A stretch of 64,000 bases of DNA, taken from assembly GCA_009760885.1 (NCBI GenBank), contig CM019713.1, positions 24,684,427 to 24,748,426 on the forward strand. The letters run 5' to 3'. The notes beneath the pieces were generated by a model that saw only the letters and a list, made by a program, of their open reading frames with translations, was not told the origin of the DNA and made no database searches. Positions 37,845 through 49,465 of this stretch are shown in pieces. The translations under genes and the position numbers were made by a program. Each line of letters starts with the position of its first letter. The stretch's first letter is position 1. This DNA is from Achatina immaculata. Lineage: Eukaryota > Mollusca > Gastropoda > Stylommatophora > Achatinidae.

Positions 37845-38870
37845 AACATACTTTATTTTCAAAGGGTTAAGAATTGGGCACGCAGGCCCGTCTGACATTC
37901 TGCCCTTCATCATACAGCTTTCACTCAGTCACAGTCATTCAGCATTTGTTAATGAGCATAATAATCATGAAGACACAATACAGGATTACATAAATAAATA
38001 ATAAACTTATCTCATGTCCATACACTCTACACTCTGATTTATGCAATAACATGAAATAAACTTGCATTGTTATATTCATTCAAAACTAACAAATTTATAG
38101 AAAAGCAATATTAAGAAATTACAACACTCAAGCCATACTTTAAACTACTTTAGACTATGCTTAGGGAGGCATATAGTCCATATCAAACAGATACTGACAA
38201 AGTTTAAAGTTATAAGAACGAATATTGCTTATAAGTTTTACATGAATTGGTAAGCCATTCCAAAGGTGGGCAGCTGAGTAAGAGAAACTTTTTTTTAAAC
38301 ATGTCAAGCCTTGGTTTTGGGAGAATACAATTGTTTAAGCGTTGACTGTGTTTTGGGTTGGATTTGAACAACGACCACAGATAGGGTAGAGCATTGTGCG
38401 ATAGAGTTTTATGAATTAACTTGGCTTTGTTGAAAAGAAATCTCTTCTTGAGCGGTAGAATATCAAGTTATTTGTCCTTATTTGTAATACGTCCTACATG
38501 TTTGTCATCTATAAGCTTTACTGCTAGTTTTTTAAGTGAGTAAAGTATTTTCATGTTTGACATGAAACAACCATCCCAGACTTTGAGTTTTATGTTCACT
38601 AACATTCTTTATCTGTGAAGTTCCAGCGTGGAACTGTAGTGTTATTGTTGGTGAATTTGTTAGTTTCTATCTTGTAATGAGCATGGATTTTGTTCTGCTG
38701 GTGTTTATGAGCATTCTGTTGTTATTGCTCCAGTTAATTAGACTGTTTATTTTAATTTGAAGAGTTGACTCAAGGTTAATACAGTCATTGTCTCTAGTGT
38801 AAACTATGCAGTTATCAGCAAAGAGGTCACAAGATGATTTTTTGAGATGCAGTGGAAGATCATTGATGTA

Positions 38871-38912
<42 letters not shown>

Positions 38913-38970
38913 ATGGAATAAGACGAAGGATGAGGAGAGAATGCTAACGGCGAATGTACTGTTTATCACT
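37845..38970 (-). pseudogene. Group A LINE, 3' part ending at a GA microsatellite
   Basis: The minus strand encodes IYINDLPLHLKKSSCDLFAD, then NCIVYTRDN and MLINTSRTKSMLI before decaying. The 3' UTR carries ttaagaattgggcacgcagg and ends in (GAAC) units near 37845. The catalytic FADD box reads FADN, so it is inactive. The coding sequence begins at IYINDLP, directly next to a (GA)n tract at 38876-38911, the same residue at which the 4937-6160 copy begins next to (GACA)n. Confidence 0.85.
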
Positions 38971-39129
38971 TAGGACGGGACGAGACAGAAAAGTGAGAGT
39001 GAAAGCATTATTGTGGAATCGATACCACCAGATGTAAATGGGAGAACTTGAGAGGTGAAAAGTGACAGACGGTGATTAAAGTTGCTGAAGTATACAAGCC
39101 AAGCCTTGCAGTTTGTGTTCGTCCACGGT

Positions 39130-39615
39130 ATCTGTTGATAGGTGATCTGTGGTGATCTTATCTGTTGATAGGTGATCTGTGGTGATCTAATCTGTTGATA
39201 GGTGATCTGTGGTGATCTTATCTGTTGATATGTGGTCTGTGGTGATCTTATCTGTTGATAGGTGATCTGTGGTGATCTAATCTGTTGATAGGTGATCTGT
39301 GGTGATCTTATCTGTTGATAGGTGATCTGTGGTGATCTTATCTGTTGATAGGTGATCTGTGGTGATCTTATCTGTTGATAGGTGATCTGTGGTGATCTTA
39401 TCTGTTGATATGTGGTCTGTGGTGATCTTATCTGTTGATATGTGGTCTGTTGTGATCTTATCTGTTGATAGGTGATCTGTGGTGATCTTATCTGTTGATA
39501 GATGATCTGTGGTGATCTTATCTGTTGATAGATGGTCTATGGTGGTCTTATCTGTTGATAGGTGATCTGTGGTGATCTTATCTGTTGATAGATGGTCTAT
39601 GGTGGTCTTATCTGT
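39130..39615. repeat. 30-bp minisatellite, about 16 copies
   Basis: The unit contains tctgttgataggtgatctgt followed by ggtgatctta. It carries an internal near-duplication (ggtgatctgtggtgatct). Confidence 0.95.
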
Positions 39616-39659
39616 TCTCTAGAGGGCCCCTGTAGACGGACTTTACCCCGGCATAGAAC

Positions 39660-40220
39660 CTGAATATCACTTGGCGGGTACTCTGTGTGTAGACATCACT
39701 TGGCGGGTACTCTGTGTGTAGACATCACCTGGGGGGGGGTACTCTGTGTGTAGACATCACCTGGGGGGTACTCTGTGTGTGGACATCACTTGGCAGGTAC
39801 TCTGTGTGTAGACATCACTTGGCGGGTACTCTGTGTGTGGACATCACCTGACGGGTACTCTGTGTGTGGACATCACCTGACGGGTACTCTGTGTGTGGAC
39901 ATCACTTGGCGGGTACTCTGTGTGTGGACATCACCTGGGGGGTACTCTATGTGTGGACATCACTTGGCGGGTACTCTGTGTGTGGACATCACCTGGCGGG
40001 TACTCTGTGTATGGACATCACTTGGCAGGTACTCTGTGTATGGACATCACTTGGCGGGTACTCTGTGTATGGACATCACCTGGCGGGTACTCTGTGTATG
40101 GACATCACTTGGCGGGTACTCTGTGTGTGGACATCACTTGGCGGGTACTCTGTGTGTGGACATCACCTGGGGGGTACTCTGTGTGTGGACATCACCTGGG
40201 GGGTACTCTGTGTATGGAGA
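39660..40220. repeat. 29-bp minisatellite, about 19 copies
   Basis: The unit contains cacttggcgggtactctgtg and tgtggacat. It follows the previous array within about 50 bp but is unrelated in sequence. Three open frames of 130-222 codons over it are by-products (29-residue period). Confidence 0.95.
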
Positions 40221-40339
40221 CGGGAACTGTCTCTCCTCCCACCCCGACCAGCTTAACAGTTGTAATATTCGGGTCAGTCTCCACCTGGAGCCCCAAAGTT
40301 ACTTTCTTGGTATCAGCACCACCACAGGGTCTCGTATAT

Positions 40340-40585
40340 ATCCACAACATGTGCTCCGAATAACTGACAACTCACTACCAAAAATAGCACTAAGATGGAC
40401 ACCACAGGGGAACAGAAGTAAGGGTAGACCAAAAGAGACATGAAGAAGAAGAACAGAGAGGATGTTGAGCAATAGAGGGCTCACCTGGGAAAGAGCTGAA
40501 AAAAAGACAAAAGACAGGCATTTGTGGAAAACCCTTGCGGAAGCGCCATATGCCTTGGGAAAATATATATATACATACATACAAA
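40340..40585 (+). mobile_element. Group C LINE, 3' end
   Basis: Plus-strand frames read VLRITDNSLPKIALRWTPQG, NRSKGRPKET, then LSNRGLTWERAEKKTKDRHL and WKTLAEAPYALG. This is the C-terminus shared with 53446-54029 and 58379-58825. This copy ends in a (TA)n/(TACA)n tail instead of (GA)n. Confidence 0.85.
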
Positions 40586-40744
40586 CGAGTATATATCAGT
40601 TTTTACGTCCCTTGATTTGTGGTTACTTTTTTTAAAAAAAAAACGTGCCCTTGTATATAACTGTGACCTCTAAGGCAAGTGCTGGTATGTTTTGAGACCT
40701 GCTGTCCTGGTGGCTGACATGTCCGCAAATTGGCAGCATCAACC

Positions 40745-41745
40745 CTTCATGCATGTAGAATTTGCGTTGTCTGATGTCTGAGTGAATGGTTCCAGATTGA
40801 AACAGGCGTGAAACAAGGATGTATACTGTCTCCTTTACTTTTTGGGATTACAGTAGACTTCATAATGAAAAAATGCTGCACAGGTAACACAGATATTGAC
40901 TGGGTACATGGGACCCATCTAGAAGATCTTGATTTTGCTGATGACATAACTCTTATCAGTAATAATGTGAATTCCATGCAAGAAAAAACAGATAGCCTGT
41001 CTTCACTGGCTAGCAAAATAGTACTTGAAATTAACAAAGACAAAACAAAAATAATGAAAATTCCCATTAATCAAAATGGAAAAATACACATAGAAGGGAC
41101 AGATATTGAAGAAGTCAATCAATTTGCATACCTTGGCAGCTACATAGACCAGGATGGTGACACTAGAAAGGAAGTTAGGATCAGAATTGCAAAAGCAGTA
41201 TCAATCTGCAAGAATCTTGAGAACATATGGAATTCAAAAGTTATAAGCACAAAAACCATGTTAAGACTATTCAGTTCAAATGTAATATCCACCCTCATTT
41301 ATGCATGCGAAAGCTGGAAAACAACTAAAGAAATAGAAAAGAAATTAGACTCTTTTGAAAACAAATGCCTAAGGAAAATACTCGGCATCAAGTGGAATGA
41401 ATTCAAGAACAATGCAGAGATAAGACAGATGACTGAACAACAACCAGTCTCACGGGTGATCAGGAAAAGGAGATGGACATATGTTGGTCACTTGATGAGA
41501 AGAAATGATCAGAGAATCCCAAAACAAGCTATCAAGTGGAACACAACAGGCCGAAGAAAAAGGGGCAGACCGCGGGAAACTCTGAAGAGGACATTATTAA
41601 GAGAGGCCAAGTTAACAGGCATAAAATCCTTTGATAGACTGATAGGTTGAAAGACTCGCCGAAGACAGGAAAAATTGGCGAACTACTTTGCGAGCCCTAC
41701 GTGACGTTTAACGGCACGGGAATGATATAAGATATAAGATAAGAT
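40745..41745 (+). pseudogene. Group B LINE, longest copy, with reverse transcriptase motifs
   Basis: A frame open from before 40808 to 41650 encodes ETGVKQGCILSPLLF, the catalytic box LEDLDFADDITLISNN, FAYLGSYIDQDGD, LIYACESWKTT, ENKCLRKILGIKWNEF, RWTYVGHLMRRNDQR and RGRPRETLKRTLL. A small insertion near 41640 (gatagactgatag) shifts the frame just before the LAEDRKNWR motif read in the next frame. The FADD box is intact. The 3' end, acgtttaacggcacgggaat followed by ATATAAG repeats, matches the tails at 11540 and 49785. The copy is 5'-truncated, lacking endonuclease and fingers. Confidence 0.9.
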
Positions 41746-42070
41746 GTCTGATTACATCCTGTGTGTAAACAAGTAATTTTATAAATGATTTTAATCATCA
41801 TCAGGTGCCAGATCTCGTTCCTTGATATTTCCCATCCAATAATGCTGCGATGTGTGTGTGTGTGTGTGTGTGTTAGAATGTCAGTGATTTTTTCTATTGG
41901 TCATACCCTGCCTCTCTTCTCATTTATCTTCCCTGTTGCTGTGATATATGGCTTTGTAAGTTGAAAAAAAAAATAATATCTTTCAACATCACCTTCAAGT
42001 CAAAGAAATGTAAATTTTGCACTTTGTTATCTCATTACTTCTTGTCCGTAATGTTCTTGAAACTGTAACT
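41745..42070. other. Intron 2 spacer
   Basis: A (TG)n tract lies at about 41850-41873. No gene was recognised. Confidence 0.5.
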
Positions 42071-44600
42071 AGCTGATTACCCGGCGTTGCTCGGGAATTT
42101 ATTAATTACGCTGTTCAATAAAAGAAACACAACATCACTGTAGTCGTAATGGACACCAAATTTCAAACTTGGATCAAAATTTTATTTTACGGAATTAATG
42201 TTTCAATCTTGGCATGAAGAAACTTTAAGAATTTAACAATGAAATGATTTCATTAAATTTGGTTTGGGCTTTTATTCGTTGAGACTGAGGCCTCCGTTTC
42301 AGTAATGTGTATGGCCTGTATCAGAGAACGATATCTCCTTGACATTGATCCGATTAGCCGTTGGATCTGTTGTTGTGGGATGGCTGCCCACTCTTCCCGC
42401 AGTACAAGATACAACTGTCGGAGATTGGTTGGCGCCACGTCTCGCTGGAGCACTTGTTTGTTGAGTTCATCCCATAAGTAATCTATTCTATTCATGTCTG
42501 ATGAGGTGGATGGCCACAGAATAGTCTGGACGTTGTTGTCAGCGAGGAACTGGATGGTGAGTTGTGCCACATGAGGTCGAGCCTTATTCTGCTGAAAAAT
42601 CGACACTGGTGCAGCTAGAAGTGGAAGGACGTGAAGACGAAGAATTTCAGCGACGTATCGTTGAGCATTCAGGCATCCTTCAATTTGCTCTAGGTCACTT
42701 CTTCCCATGAAGTTGATCGTCCCCCACATCAGTACACCTCCACCACCATGTGGAGTAGCCTTATCCACGCAGTTCTGGGCGTCGCGCTCATGGACTCTGT
42801 GGTAAACTCTTCTCTCATCATGTCGCTGGAGGAGAAAGAATGATTCATTGCTAAACCAAACCCTTCTTCAATCATTCACAACGGTCCATTGACGATGCTG
42901 GTTCGCCCACTGCAGTGGTTTCTGGCGATGCCTCTGTAGGGTCTTCTAGCCCAAAGACCAGCGTCGTGCAAGCGGTTCCTGACCATTTGTTCTGAAATTC
43001 GACGAGCTGCTGTCATTGACTGGACTGTTGAGGACGCAGATGCAAATCGATTCCTGAGGTGACGCAGCCGTATGAAGCGGTCTTCGGCAGAAGTTGTGAC
43101 TATGGGTCTTCCACTGCGCGGCCGGTCTGTAACTGAGCCAGTTTCTTGAAATAGTCTCCAAAGACGACTAATGGTGCCTCTAACCATATTAAATTGTCTG
43201 GCCACAAAACTTTGTGACTGTCCAGTCTGTAAACGTCCAATGATGATGAATCGTTACTCTGTAGTGAGATGAGTCACATTTGCACATTGAATTTTCAAAT
43301 GAACTAATTCGAGGAGCATCAATCTTTTATAGGAATTCAATAACATGGTCAGAGAGTTTTATGTTCAGTAAGTTTCACGGGATTCTCGTGAACCTGTCAT
43401 GAGGTATTGTCAAAAATGCTGTTTTCAGTAGTGTTGCTTTTCTGTGCTCATGAATCATCTGCTGAGTACAATTCAGGTCAGCAGGTGAAGTTGATGTCCA
43501 AATGAACGTTTCAGGCAATTTGCCCTTGTCTGATCAGCAAATTTCAGTTTAAATCGCAACATCGTATTTAATGGTTTTTTTTAACAATATATTAATACGG
43601 CGGAGTGGTTTTGAGATCTCCATGTTTCTCTCACGGACAACCTTATGTTGCTTGCTCGGGGGGGGGGGGGGGTGGGGTGGTGGTGGTGGTGGTATTTTAC
43701 CCAAGAAATTATGTATTCTTGCTCCTGGAGGTGAAACTAAAAATGTTGTATATAATCAAGTTTTGAGTTAAATTAATATCATGGTGAATTTGTAAAAGAC
43801 TTTACTCTATAATGTGTAAGACTGCCCCTATGACTTGTTAATCATGATCGAGAACGCAAGTCTCACTGGAAATTGCAATCTATTAAAGTTAAAAGGGAGA
43901 TCTGTCGGAATGATTGGTATCCGTGGGATAAAAACTGCTTCACCCTCTCCTTGTCCCGTTAAGATAGTCGCTTCAACTACATTGCTCAGCATCCTCTTTA
44001 CACACAGCCTTGTGCCGTTGCAAAGTTTTGGCAGGTCGAGGTTCGTAGTAAAATAATTGGAGATCCTACCCTAATTTTCACCCCCTCTCACCTCCATGCC
44101 GATGGAGGCTGAACTTGGACGTAAATGGTATCGGTAATGTCACTATTCATCTCAGCGACCCCGAAAACTATGGACGCGACACAAATATCGGTCGTTTTCG
44201 ATTACCTTTACACGTCACCCCCATCCCACCCAACCCAATTTCTTACGACATACGTGGAAGGTGGCAGTGGTACTATTCTGTTCTCCTCAGTTTTATATCT
44301 GGGCCCTGGTAACCACACGGGACTTTCCATTGGAGGTTACAAATGCTGCTCTTAGACCAGCACCGCTCAATTTCACGATTATCTCCCTTAGACCATTTTT
44401 TTCCTTCTTGAATCTAGTGGATAGTATGTCACCCACTTCCTACCCCCATCCTTAGGGATGCTGGGGGGGGGGGAGGGGTGGGTCATACCCCACAGTACTT
44501 TTCTCCAGACTAAAAGTCATGCGTGTGCCAAATTTGGTTGAAATTGCTCCAGGCGTTCCGGAGTTATGTTGGGACATATACACACTGACACACACACACA
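42070..44600. mobile_element. Probable composite dispersed element bounded by ccggcgttgctcggg and a microsatellite end
   Basis: The left edge (acccggcgttgctcgggaat, about 42081) and right edge (ccaaatttggttgaaattgc, ccaggcgttccggagttatg, then CACA/TATA repeats at about 44530-44620) resemble ends of a repeat I recall as common in invertebrate genomes. This family recognition is from memory and unnamed. A Tc1 transposase copy lies inside. The remainder includes long G runs at about 43658-43695 and 44463-44480. Several short frames at 43835-44455 have no domain. Confidence 0.4.
42253..43266 (-). pseudogene. Tc1-like transposase, inactivated
   Basis: The N-terminal helix-turn-helix part reads GRLQTGQSQSFVARQFNMVR, GTISRLWRLFQETGS and DRPRSGRP. 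After a stop and frameshift near 42870-42880 the catalytic part follows: WFSNESFFLLQRHDERRVYH, GGGGVLMWG, IFQQNKARPHVA and NRIDYLWDELN. Tc1 enzymes normally have SDE, FQQDNARPH and PIExLWDEL at the three catalytic positions. Here all three are changed (D to N, D to N, E to D). The protein is therefore dead by both frame and active site. Clear terminal inverted repeats were not found. Confidence 0.9.
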
Positions 44601-44804
44601 TAGATCCATATATATTTATATATATTATTTAAAATATACCATCTTTGTTCACTGTAGAGGAGATCTCAATAATAGTAATAATTATAATAATTACAACAAC
44701 AATAGCAACAAGAACGAACCTGTTGTTTTGGAAGTTTATGCATATCCGACATTGATAGAGTCAGCTATGATAAAAAGTGTTCACCAGATGTTTAGCAAAA
44801 CTCA

Positions 44805-45845
44805 TAACAGCTTGTCTTGTCTTGTTTTGTTTTGTTTTCTCTTGTTTTGTCTTGTCTTATCCTGTTTTGTTTTGTCTTGTCTTGTCTTGCTTTCTCTTGT
44901 CTTGTCTTCTCTTGTTTTGTCTTGTCTTGTCTTCTCTTATTTTGTCTTGTTTAGTCTTGTTTTGTCTTCTCTTGTTTTGTCTTGTCTTCTCTTGTTTTGT
45001 CTTGTTTTGTCTTTTTTTGTCTTCTCCTGTCTTGTCTTTTTTGTCTTGTCTTGTCTCCTCTTGTTTTGTCTTGTCTTGTCTTGTTTTGTATTGTCTTGTT
45101 TTGTTTTGTCTTGTCTTCTCTTGTGTTGTCTTGTCTTGTATTGTTTTGTCTTGTCTTGTTTTGTCTTGTATTCTCTTGTCCTGTCTTGTTTTGTCTTTTA
45201 TTCTCTTGTGTTGTCTTGTTTTGTCTTGTCTTGTCTTGTTTTGTCTTGTTTTGTTTTGTCTTGTCTTGCTTTGTCCTGTCTTGTCTTGTTTTGTCTTGTC
45301 TTGTTTTGTCTTGTCTTGTTTGTATTGTCTTGTCCTGTCTTGTTTTGTATTGTGTTGTCTTCTCTTGTCTTGTCCTGTCTTGCCTTGTTTTGTCTTGTCT
45401 TGCCTTCTCTTCTCTTGTCTTGTTTTGTCTTCTCTTGTTTTCTATTGTCTTGTCCTGTCTTGTCTTGTTTTGTCTTCTCTTGTCTTGTTTTGTCTTCTCT
45501 TGTTTTCTCTTGTCTTCTCTTGTCTTGTTTTCTCCTGTCTTGTTTTGTCATGTTTTGTTTTCTCCTGTCTTCTCTTGTCTTGTTTTCTCTTGTCTTGTCT
45601 TGTTTTCTCATGTCTTCTCTTGCCTTGTTTTCGCTAGACTTGTCTTGTCTTGTTTTCTCGTGTCTTCTCTTGTCTTGTTTTCTCTTGTCTTCTCTTGTCT
45701 TGTTTTCTCTTGTCTTCTCTTGTCCTGTTTTCTCTTGTCTTGTCTTCTCTTGTCTTGTCTTGTTTTATCTTGTCTTCTCTTGTCTTTTCTTCTTTTGTCT
45801 TGTCTTGTCTTTTCTTCTTTTGTCTTGTCTTGTCTTTTCTTCTGC
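44805..45845. repeat. (CTTGT)n pentanucleotide satellite, about 1 kb
   Basis: CTTGT, TTTGT and CTTCT pentamers repeat for about 1040 bp. Early parts are mostly CTTGT/TTTGT; the last 400 bp favour TTTTCTCTTGTCTTCTCTTG compound units. Because 5 and 3 are coprime, the three forward frames read as the same Leu-Ser-Cys-Phe-Val repeats. This creates the window's longest open frame (526 codons from 44566), which is not a gene. The minus strand gives Lys-Thr-Arg-Gln-Asp repeats. Confidence 0.97.
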
Positions 45846-46009
45846 CTCCCTGGAACTGAAAGCTGATGTTTTTGCAGCCGGTGCGGTGGCGGTGTTGGGG
45901 CAAAGCATCGTGTCGGATTGGAAGCGGGTTATGGCAGCTATCTGTCTGTCTGTATATCTGTCTGTGTATCTGTCTGTGTGTTTGTTTTTTTTTCAGTCCC
46001 CGAGTACAG

Positions 46010-46195
46010 CTAAAAAATCAGGGAGTGTGCAATACTTCTTTAGCAGACTCCACCACCATGGGGACTATATCGTTCCCCGCCTGGTTAGCCACACTAGGCC
46101 TGTTACTTGGGATAACACCGAAGATGTGGGACAGGGTCTTGGTTAGCTATAGTCCGCCAACTCTAACGCTAGTATGTTAGCTATGGGTCGGTGAT
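46010..46195 (+). mobile_element. Dispersed repeat with aggcctgttact core (copy 3)
   Basis: This is the clearest copy. It contains tctttagcagactccaccac, gttccccgcctggttagcc, actaggcctgttacttggg, gtgggacagggtcttgg and tagtatgttagctatggg. It aligns with copies at 10440 and 35050 and inversely at 50640. Confidence 0.6.
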
Positions 46196-46665
46196 TACCG
46201 AAAAGGACAGCGTCTTTGCTTCCAAGCTTCCTAAGTACAGGTACAGTAGGCACAGGTCGCAGAGTGACGTGGTGACGGAAACTACAGTACAAAGTAACAT
46301 AAGGTTAAATGACAAAACAGTCATTCATATAAATTTCATTCGTCCTTTCTTCTTCTGCATATTTTCATAAAGTGTAACTCTTCAAATGTTGTCTGGTCAG
46401 CACAAGACAGTTGTAAGTAGGCAAGATAAACTTGTGAACCAAGCTTATCAAAAACATGATTTACCACATTCATAGTTTGACCTGGAGGATTTCCAGACAA
46501 AACATGTTCAAAACTAAGGTCAGGCGAGTGATTCTTTTGATTAATGTCATCTCTCTTCGTATATTTTAATTAACAAGACATAGTCGTGTTCGTTAACTGC
46601 TTTCAGTGATTCTTTTTCTTCCCAGTTGTTGTTATGTGACGAAGTCACAAGCCGAAATATTAAAC
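46195..46665. other. Intron 2 spacer
   Basis: No gene or repeat was recognised. Confidence 0.5.
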
Positions 46666-46669
46666 AATT

Positions 46670-47108
46670 ACCATGTAGGTTAGTAAGGCTTCCTTCTATG
46701 TTAGTAAGGCTTCCTTCTATGTTTGCTAGGCTTCCTTCTATGTTCGCTAGGCTTCCTTCTATGTTCGCTAGGCTTCCTTCTATGTTTGCTAGGCTTCCTT
46801 CTAGGTTAGTAAGGCTTCCTTCTATGTTTACTAGGCTTCCTTCTATGTTTGCTAGGCTTCCTTCTATGTTTGTAAGTCTTCTTTCTATGTTAGTAAGGCT
46901 TCCTTCTATGTTTGCTAGGCTTCCTTCTATGTTAGTAAGGCTTCCTTCTATGTTTGCTAGGCTTCCTTCTATGTTAGTAAGGCTTCCTTCTATGTTTGCT
47001 AGGCTTCCTTCTATGTTTGTAAGTCTTCTTTCTATGTTAGTAAGGCTTCCTTCTATGTTAATAAGACTTCCTTCTATGTTAGTAAGGCTTCTTTCTATAT
47101 TAGTTAAA
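46670..47108. repeat. 21-bp minisatellite, about 20 copies
   Basis: The unit is close to gttagtaaggcttccttctat or gtttgctaggcttccttctat. The two variants occur in blocks and then alternate. Seven-residue periodic frames stay open, a by-product. Confidence 0.95.
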
Positions 47109-47129
47109 GGTTTGTTTTTCGTCTATTGT

Positions 47130-47335
47130 ACCATACAGAAGACCATCTTAGAAGGGTACATAACGGGAAAAAGAAAGAGGAGAAGACCTAATCGAAGATG
47201 GTTGCAAGACATCCTTGATGATCTGCAAATGGATGCATCAGTAGTAGGGCATCTTGCTTAAAACCGAAAGGCCTACAGGAGAGCTGTTAGGGAGGCAAAG
47301 TTCAGCAAGGGACATGCAAATGACTGACTGACCAT
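47130..47335 (+). mobile_element. Group D LINE, extreme 3' end
   Basis: The plus strand reads QKTILEGYITGKRKRRRPNR, RWLQDILDDLQMDASVVGHL, stop, then AYRRAVREAKFSKGHAND. It is the C-terminus of the LINE also found at 52670 and 63195. The tail is short (GACT units) and abuts the 30-bp minisatellite at 47385. Confidence 0.85.
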
Positions 47336-47384
47336 AATACAATATATTTTTTCAACTTTGTCATAAAATTTGCTTTCTCTACTG

Positions 47385-48555
47385 ATCATGTTCCTACTGC
47401 TGTTACTAAAGTTGGTGATGTTCCTACTGTTGTTAGTAGATTTAGTGATGTTCTTGGTGTTGATACTAAAGTTGGTGATGTTCCTACTGTTGTTACTAGA
47501 GTTAGTGATGTTCCTACTGTTGATACTAAAGTTGGTGATGTTCATACTGTTGTTACTAGAATTAGTGATGTTCCTACTGTTGATACTAAAATTGGTGATG
47601 TTCCTGCTGTTGTTACTAAAGTTAGTGATGTTCCAACTGTTGATACTAAAGTTGGTGATGTTCCTACTGTTGTTATTAGAGTTAGTTATGTTCCTACTGT
47701 GGGTACTAAAGTTGATGATGTTCCTACTGTTGTTACTAGAATTAGTGAAGTCCCACTGTTGATACTAAAGTTGGTGATGTTCCTTCTGTTGTTACTAGAG
47801 TTAGTGATGTTCCTACTGTTGATACTAAAGTTGGTGATGTTCTTACTGTTGTTACTAGAGTTAGTGATGTTCTAACTGTGGGTACTAAAGTTGGTGATGT
47901 TCCTACTGTTGTTACTAGAATTAGTGAAGTTCCCACTGTTGATACTAAAGTTGGTGATGTTCCTACTGTTGTTACTAGAGTTAGTGATGTTCCTACTGTT
48001 GATACTAAAGTTGGTGATGTTCTTACTGCTGTTACTAGAGTTAGTGATGTTCCTTCTATTGATACTAATGTTGGTGATGTTCTTACTGTTGTTACTAGAG
48101 TTAGTGATGTTCCTACTGTTGATACTAAAGTTGGTGATGTTCCTACTGTTGTTACTAAAGTTAGTGTTGTTCCTACTGTTGTTACTAAAGTTAGTGATGT
48201 TCATACTGTTGTTACTAAGATTAGTGATGTTCCTACTGTTGTTACTAAAGTTAGTGATGTTCCTACTGTCGTTACTAAAGTTAGTGATGTTCCTACTGTT
48301 GTTACTAAAGCTGATGATGTTTCTACTGTTGTTACTAAAGTTAGTGATGTTCCTACTGTTGTTACTAGAGTTAGTGATGTTCCTACTGTTGTTACTAGAG
48401 TTAGTGATGTTCCTACTGTTGTTACTAGAGTTAGTGATGTTCCTACTGTTGATACTAAAGTTGGTGATGTTCCTACTCTTGTTACTAAAGTTGGTGATGT
48501 TCCTACTGTTGTTACTAAAGTTGGTGATGTTCCTACTGTTGATACTAAAGTTAAA
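47385..48555. repeat. 30-bp minisatellite, about 39 copies, with 60-bp higher-order structure
   Basis: Two 30-bp monomers alternate: one with gttgatactaaagttggtga and one with gttgttactagagttagtga, both followed by tgttcctact. The alternation holds to about 48150. A run of gttgtt monomers follows to about 48440. Since 30 is divisible by 3, several frames on both strands are open for up to 260 codons. No gene is called. Confidence 0.97.
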
Positions 48556-48789
48556 GGACAAAAGTTTTACTCTTCAGATAGATGACGTTCATTTTCTCTG
48601 GCCACTGAAAGATGAAAATAGGACAAGACGTTCTCAGCGACTAGTAATTATCTCCCCATCAAGACCGACCACTTAGACTTGTACATCTTTCATCAGGCTG
48701 CTGTGCCACACACTGTGTTTTCCTTGTTTCTGGGATGTGAGGCTGAGTTTTGTCAACTATGGACCGTCAGCCTTTGTGCAAGAGAAAAC

Positions 48790-49221
48790 GACTCTCTATT
48801 TTTCTCCCTGCTCTCACACTCTCTCTTGTTCTGTCTCTCCTCTCTCACTCTCTCTTGTTCTGTCTCTTCTCTCACTCTTTCTCTTCTCTACCTACATCTC
48901 TTTCTTCTTTTTCTTTCTCTCCCCTCCCTCTTTATATCTCTCATTTCTATTCTCTTTTTCTCTTCTCTCTCTTTATTTTTCTCTCTCCTCCCTCCCCCTC
49001 TTTATTTCTCACTCTTCCTGTTTCCCCTATTTACCTCTCTCGTCTTTCTCTCTTCTCACCCCTCTCTCTTTTCTCTTCCTCTCTCCTTTCGCCTTTCCCC
49101 TCTTTTTTATCTCCATCTCTTTCTCCCCTCTCTGTTCTTTTTCATTCCCCCTCTCTATCTACCCTCTCTGTTCTCTCTTATCCTCTTTTTCTCTCCCTCT
49201 TTCTTTCTTTCGTTCGTTCTA

Positions 49222-49257
<36 letters not shown>

Positions 49258-49258
49258 A
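48790..49258. repeat. Polypyrimidine (CT-rich) tract, about 470 bp
   Basis: The plus strand is almost purely C and T, ending in (CT)n and (TG)n at about 49220-49258. It lies about 210 bp before the acceptor of Wnt exon 3. Mirror symmetry in such tracts can allow triplex (H-DNA) formation. The open frames over it are low-complexity artefacts. Confidence 0.9.
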
Positions 49259-49465
49259 GATCTAGCTCTCAGTTTTCTGAAAGTTGAGAGATAGACAGAA
49301 TGTCAGACAGACCCATTTCTTCACACTTTGAAAATTAAGTTTGTTAACTTTATTGATATAAAATAAAAATCTGTTTTCTATAAAACTGTTTCTCGTCTCC
49401 GGTTTTGTTTACCTTGGCAATGAAAATAATTTTTGAAGAGCTTCTTTTCTCTGGGCGTTTTTCAG

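Noticed and set aside
39775..40443. 222-codon frame with VDITWRVLCVW repeats
   Set aside because: A 29-bp minisatellite translated in all three frames; its end runs into a LINE fragment.
44566..46146. 526-codon open frame rich in Leu, Ser, Cys, Val and Phe
   Set aside because: It is the translation of a CTTGT satellite, overlapping frames read the same repeat, and it has no complex domain.
47370..48676. Open frames of 130-261 codons on both strands
   Set aside because: The 30-bp minisatellite keeps several frames open on both strands; periodic 10-residue repeats only.
48679..49287. 202-codon Leu/Ser/Phe-rich frame resembling a membrane protein
   Set aside because: Low-complexity CT tract; hydrophobicity follows from pyrimidine-rich codons.
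49405..49465. N-terminal extension of Wnt exon 3 (MFTLAMKIIFEELLFSGRF)
   Set aside because: It looks signal-peptide-like but precedes a clear acceptor, and exon 2 already supplies the preceding Wnt sequence in phase.
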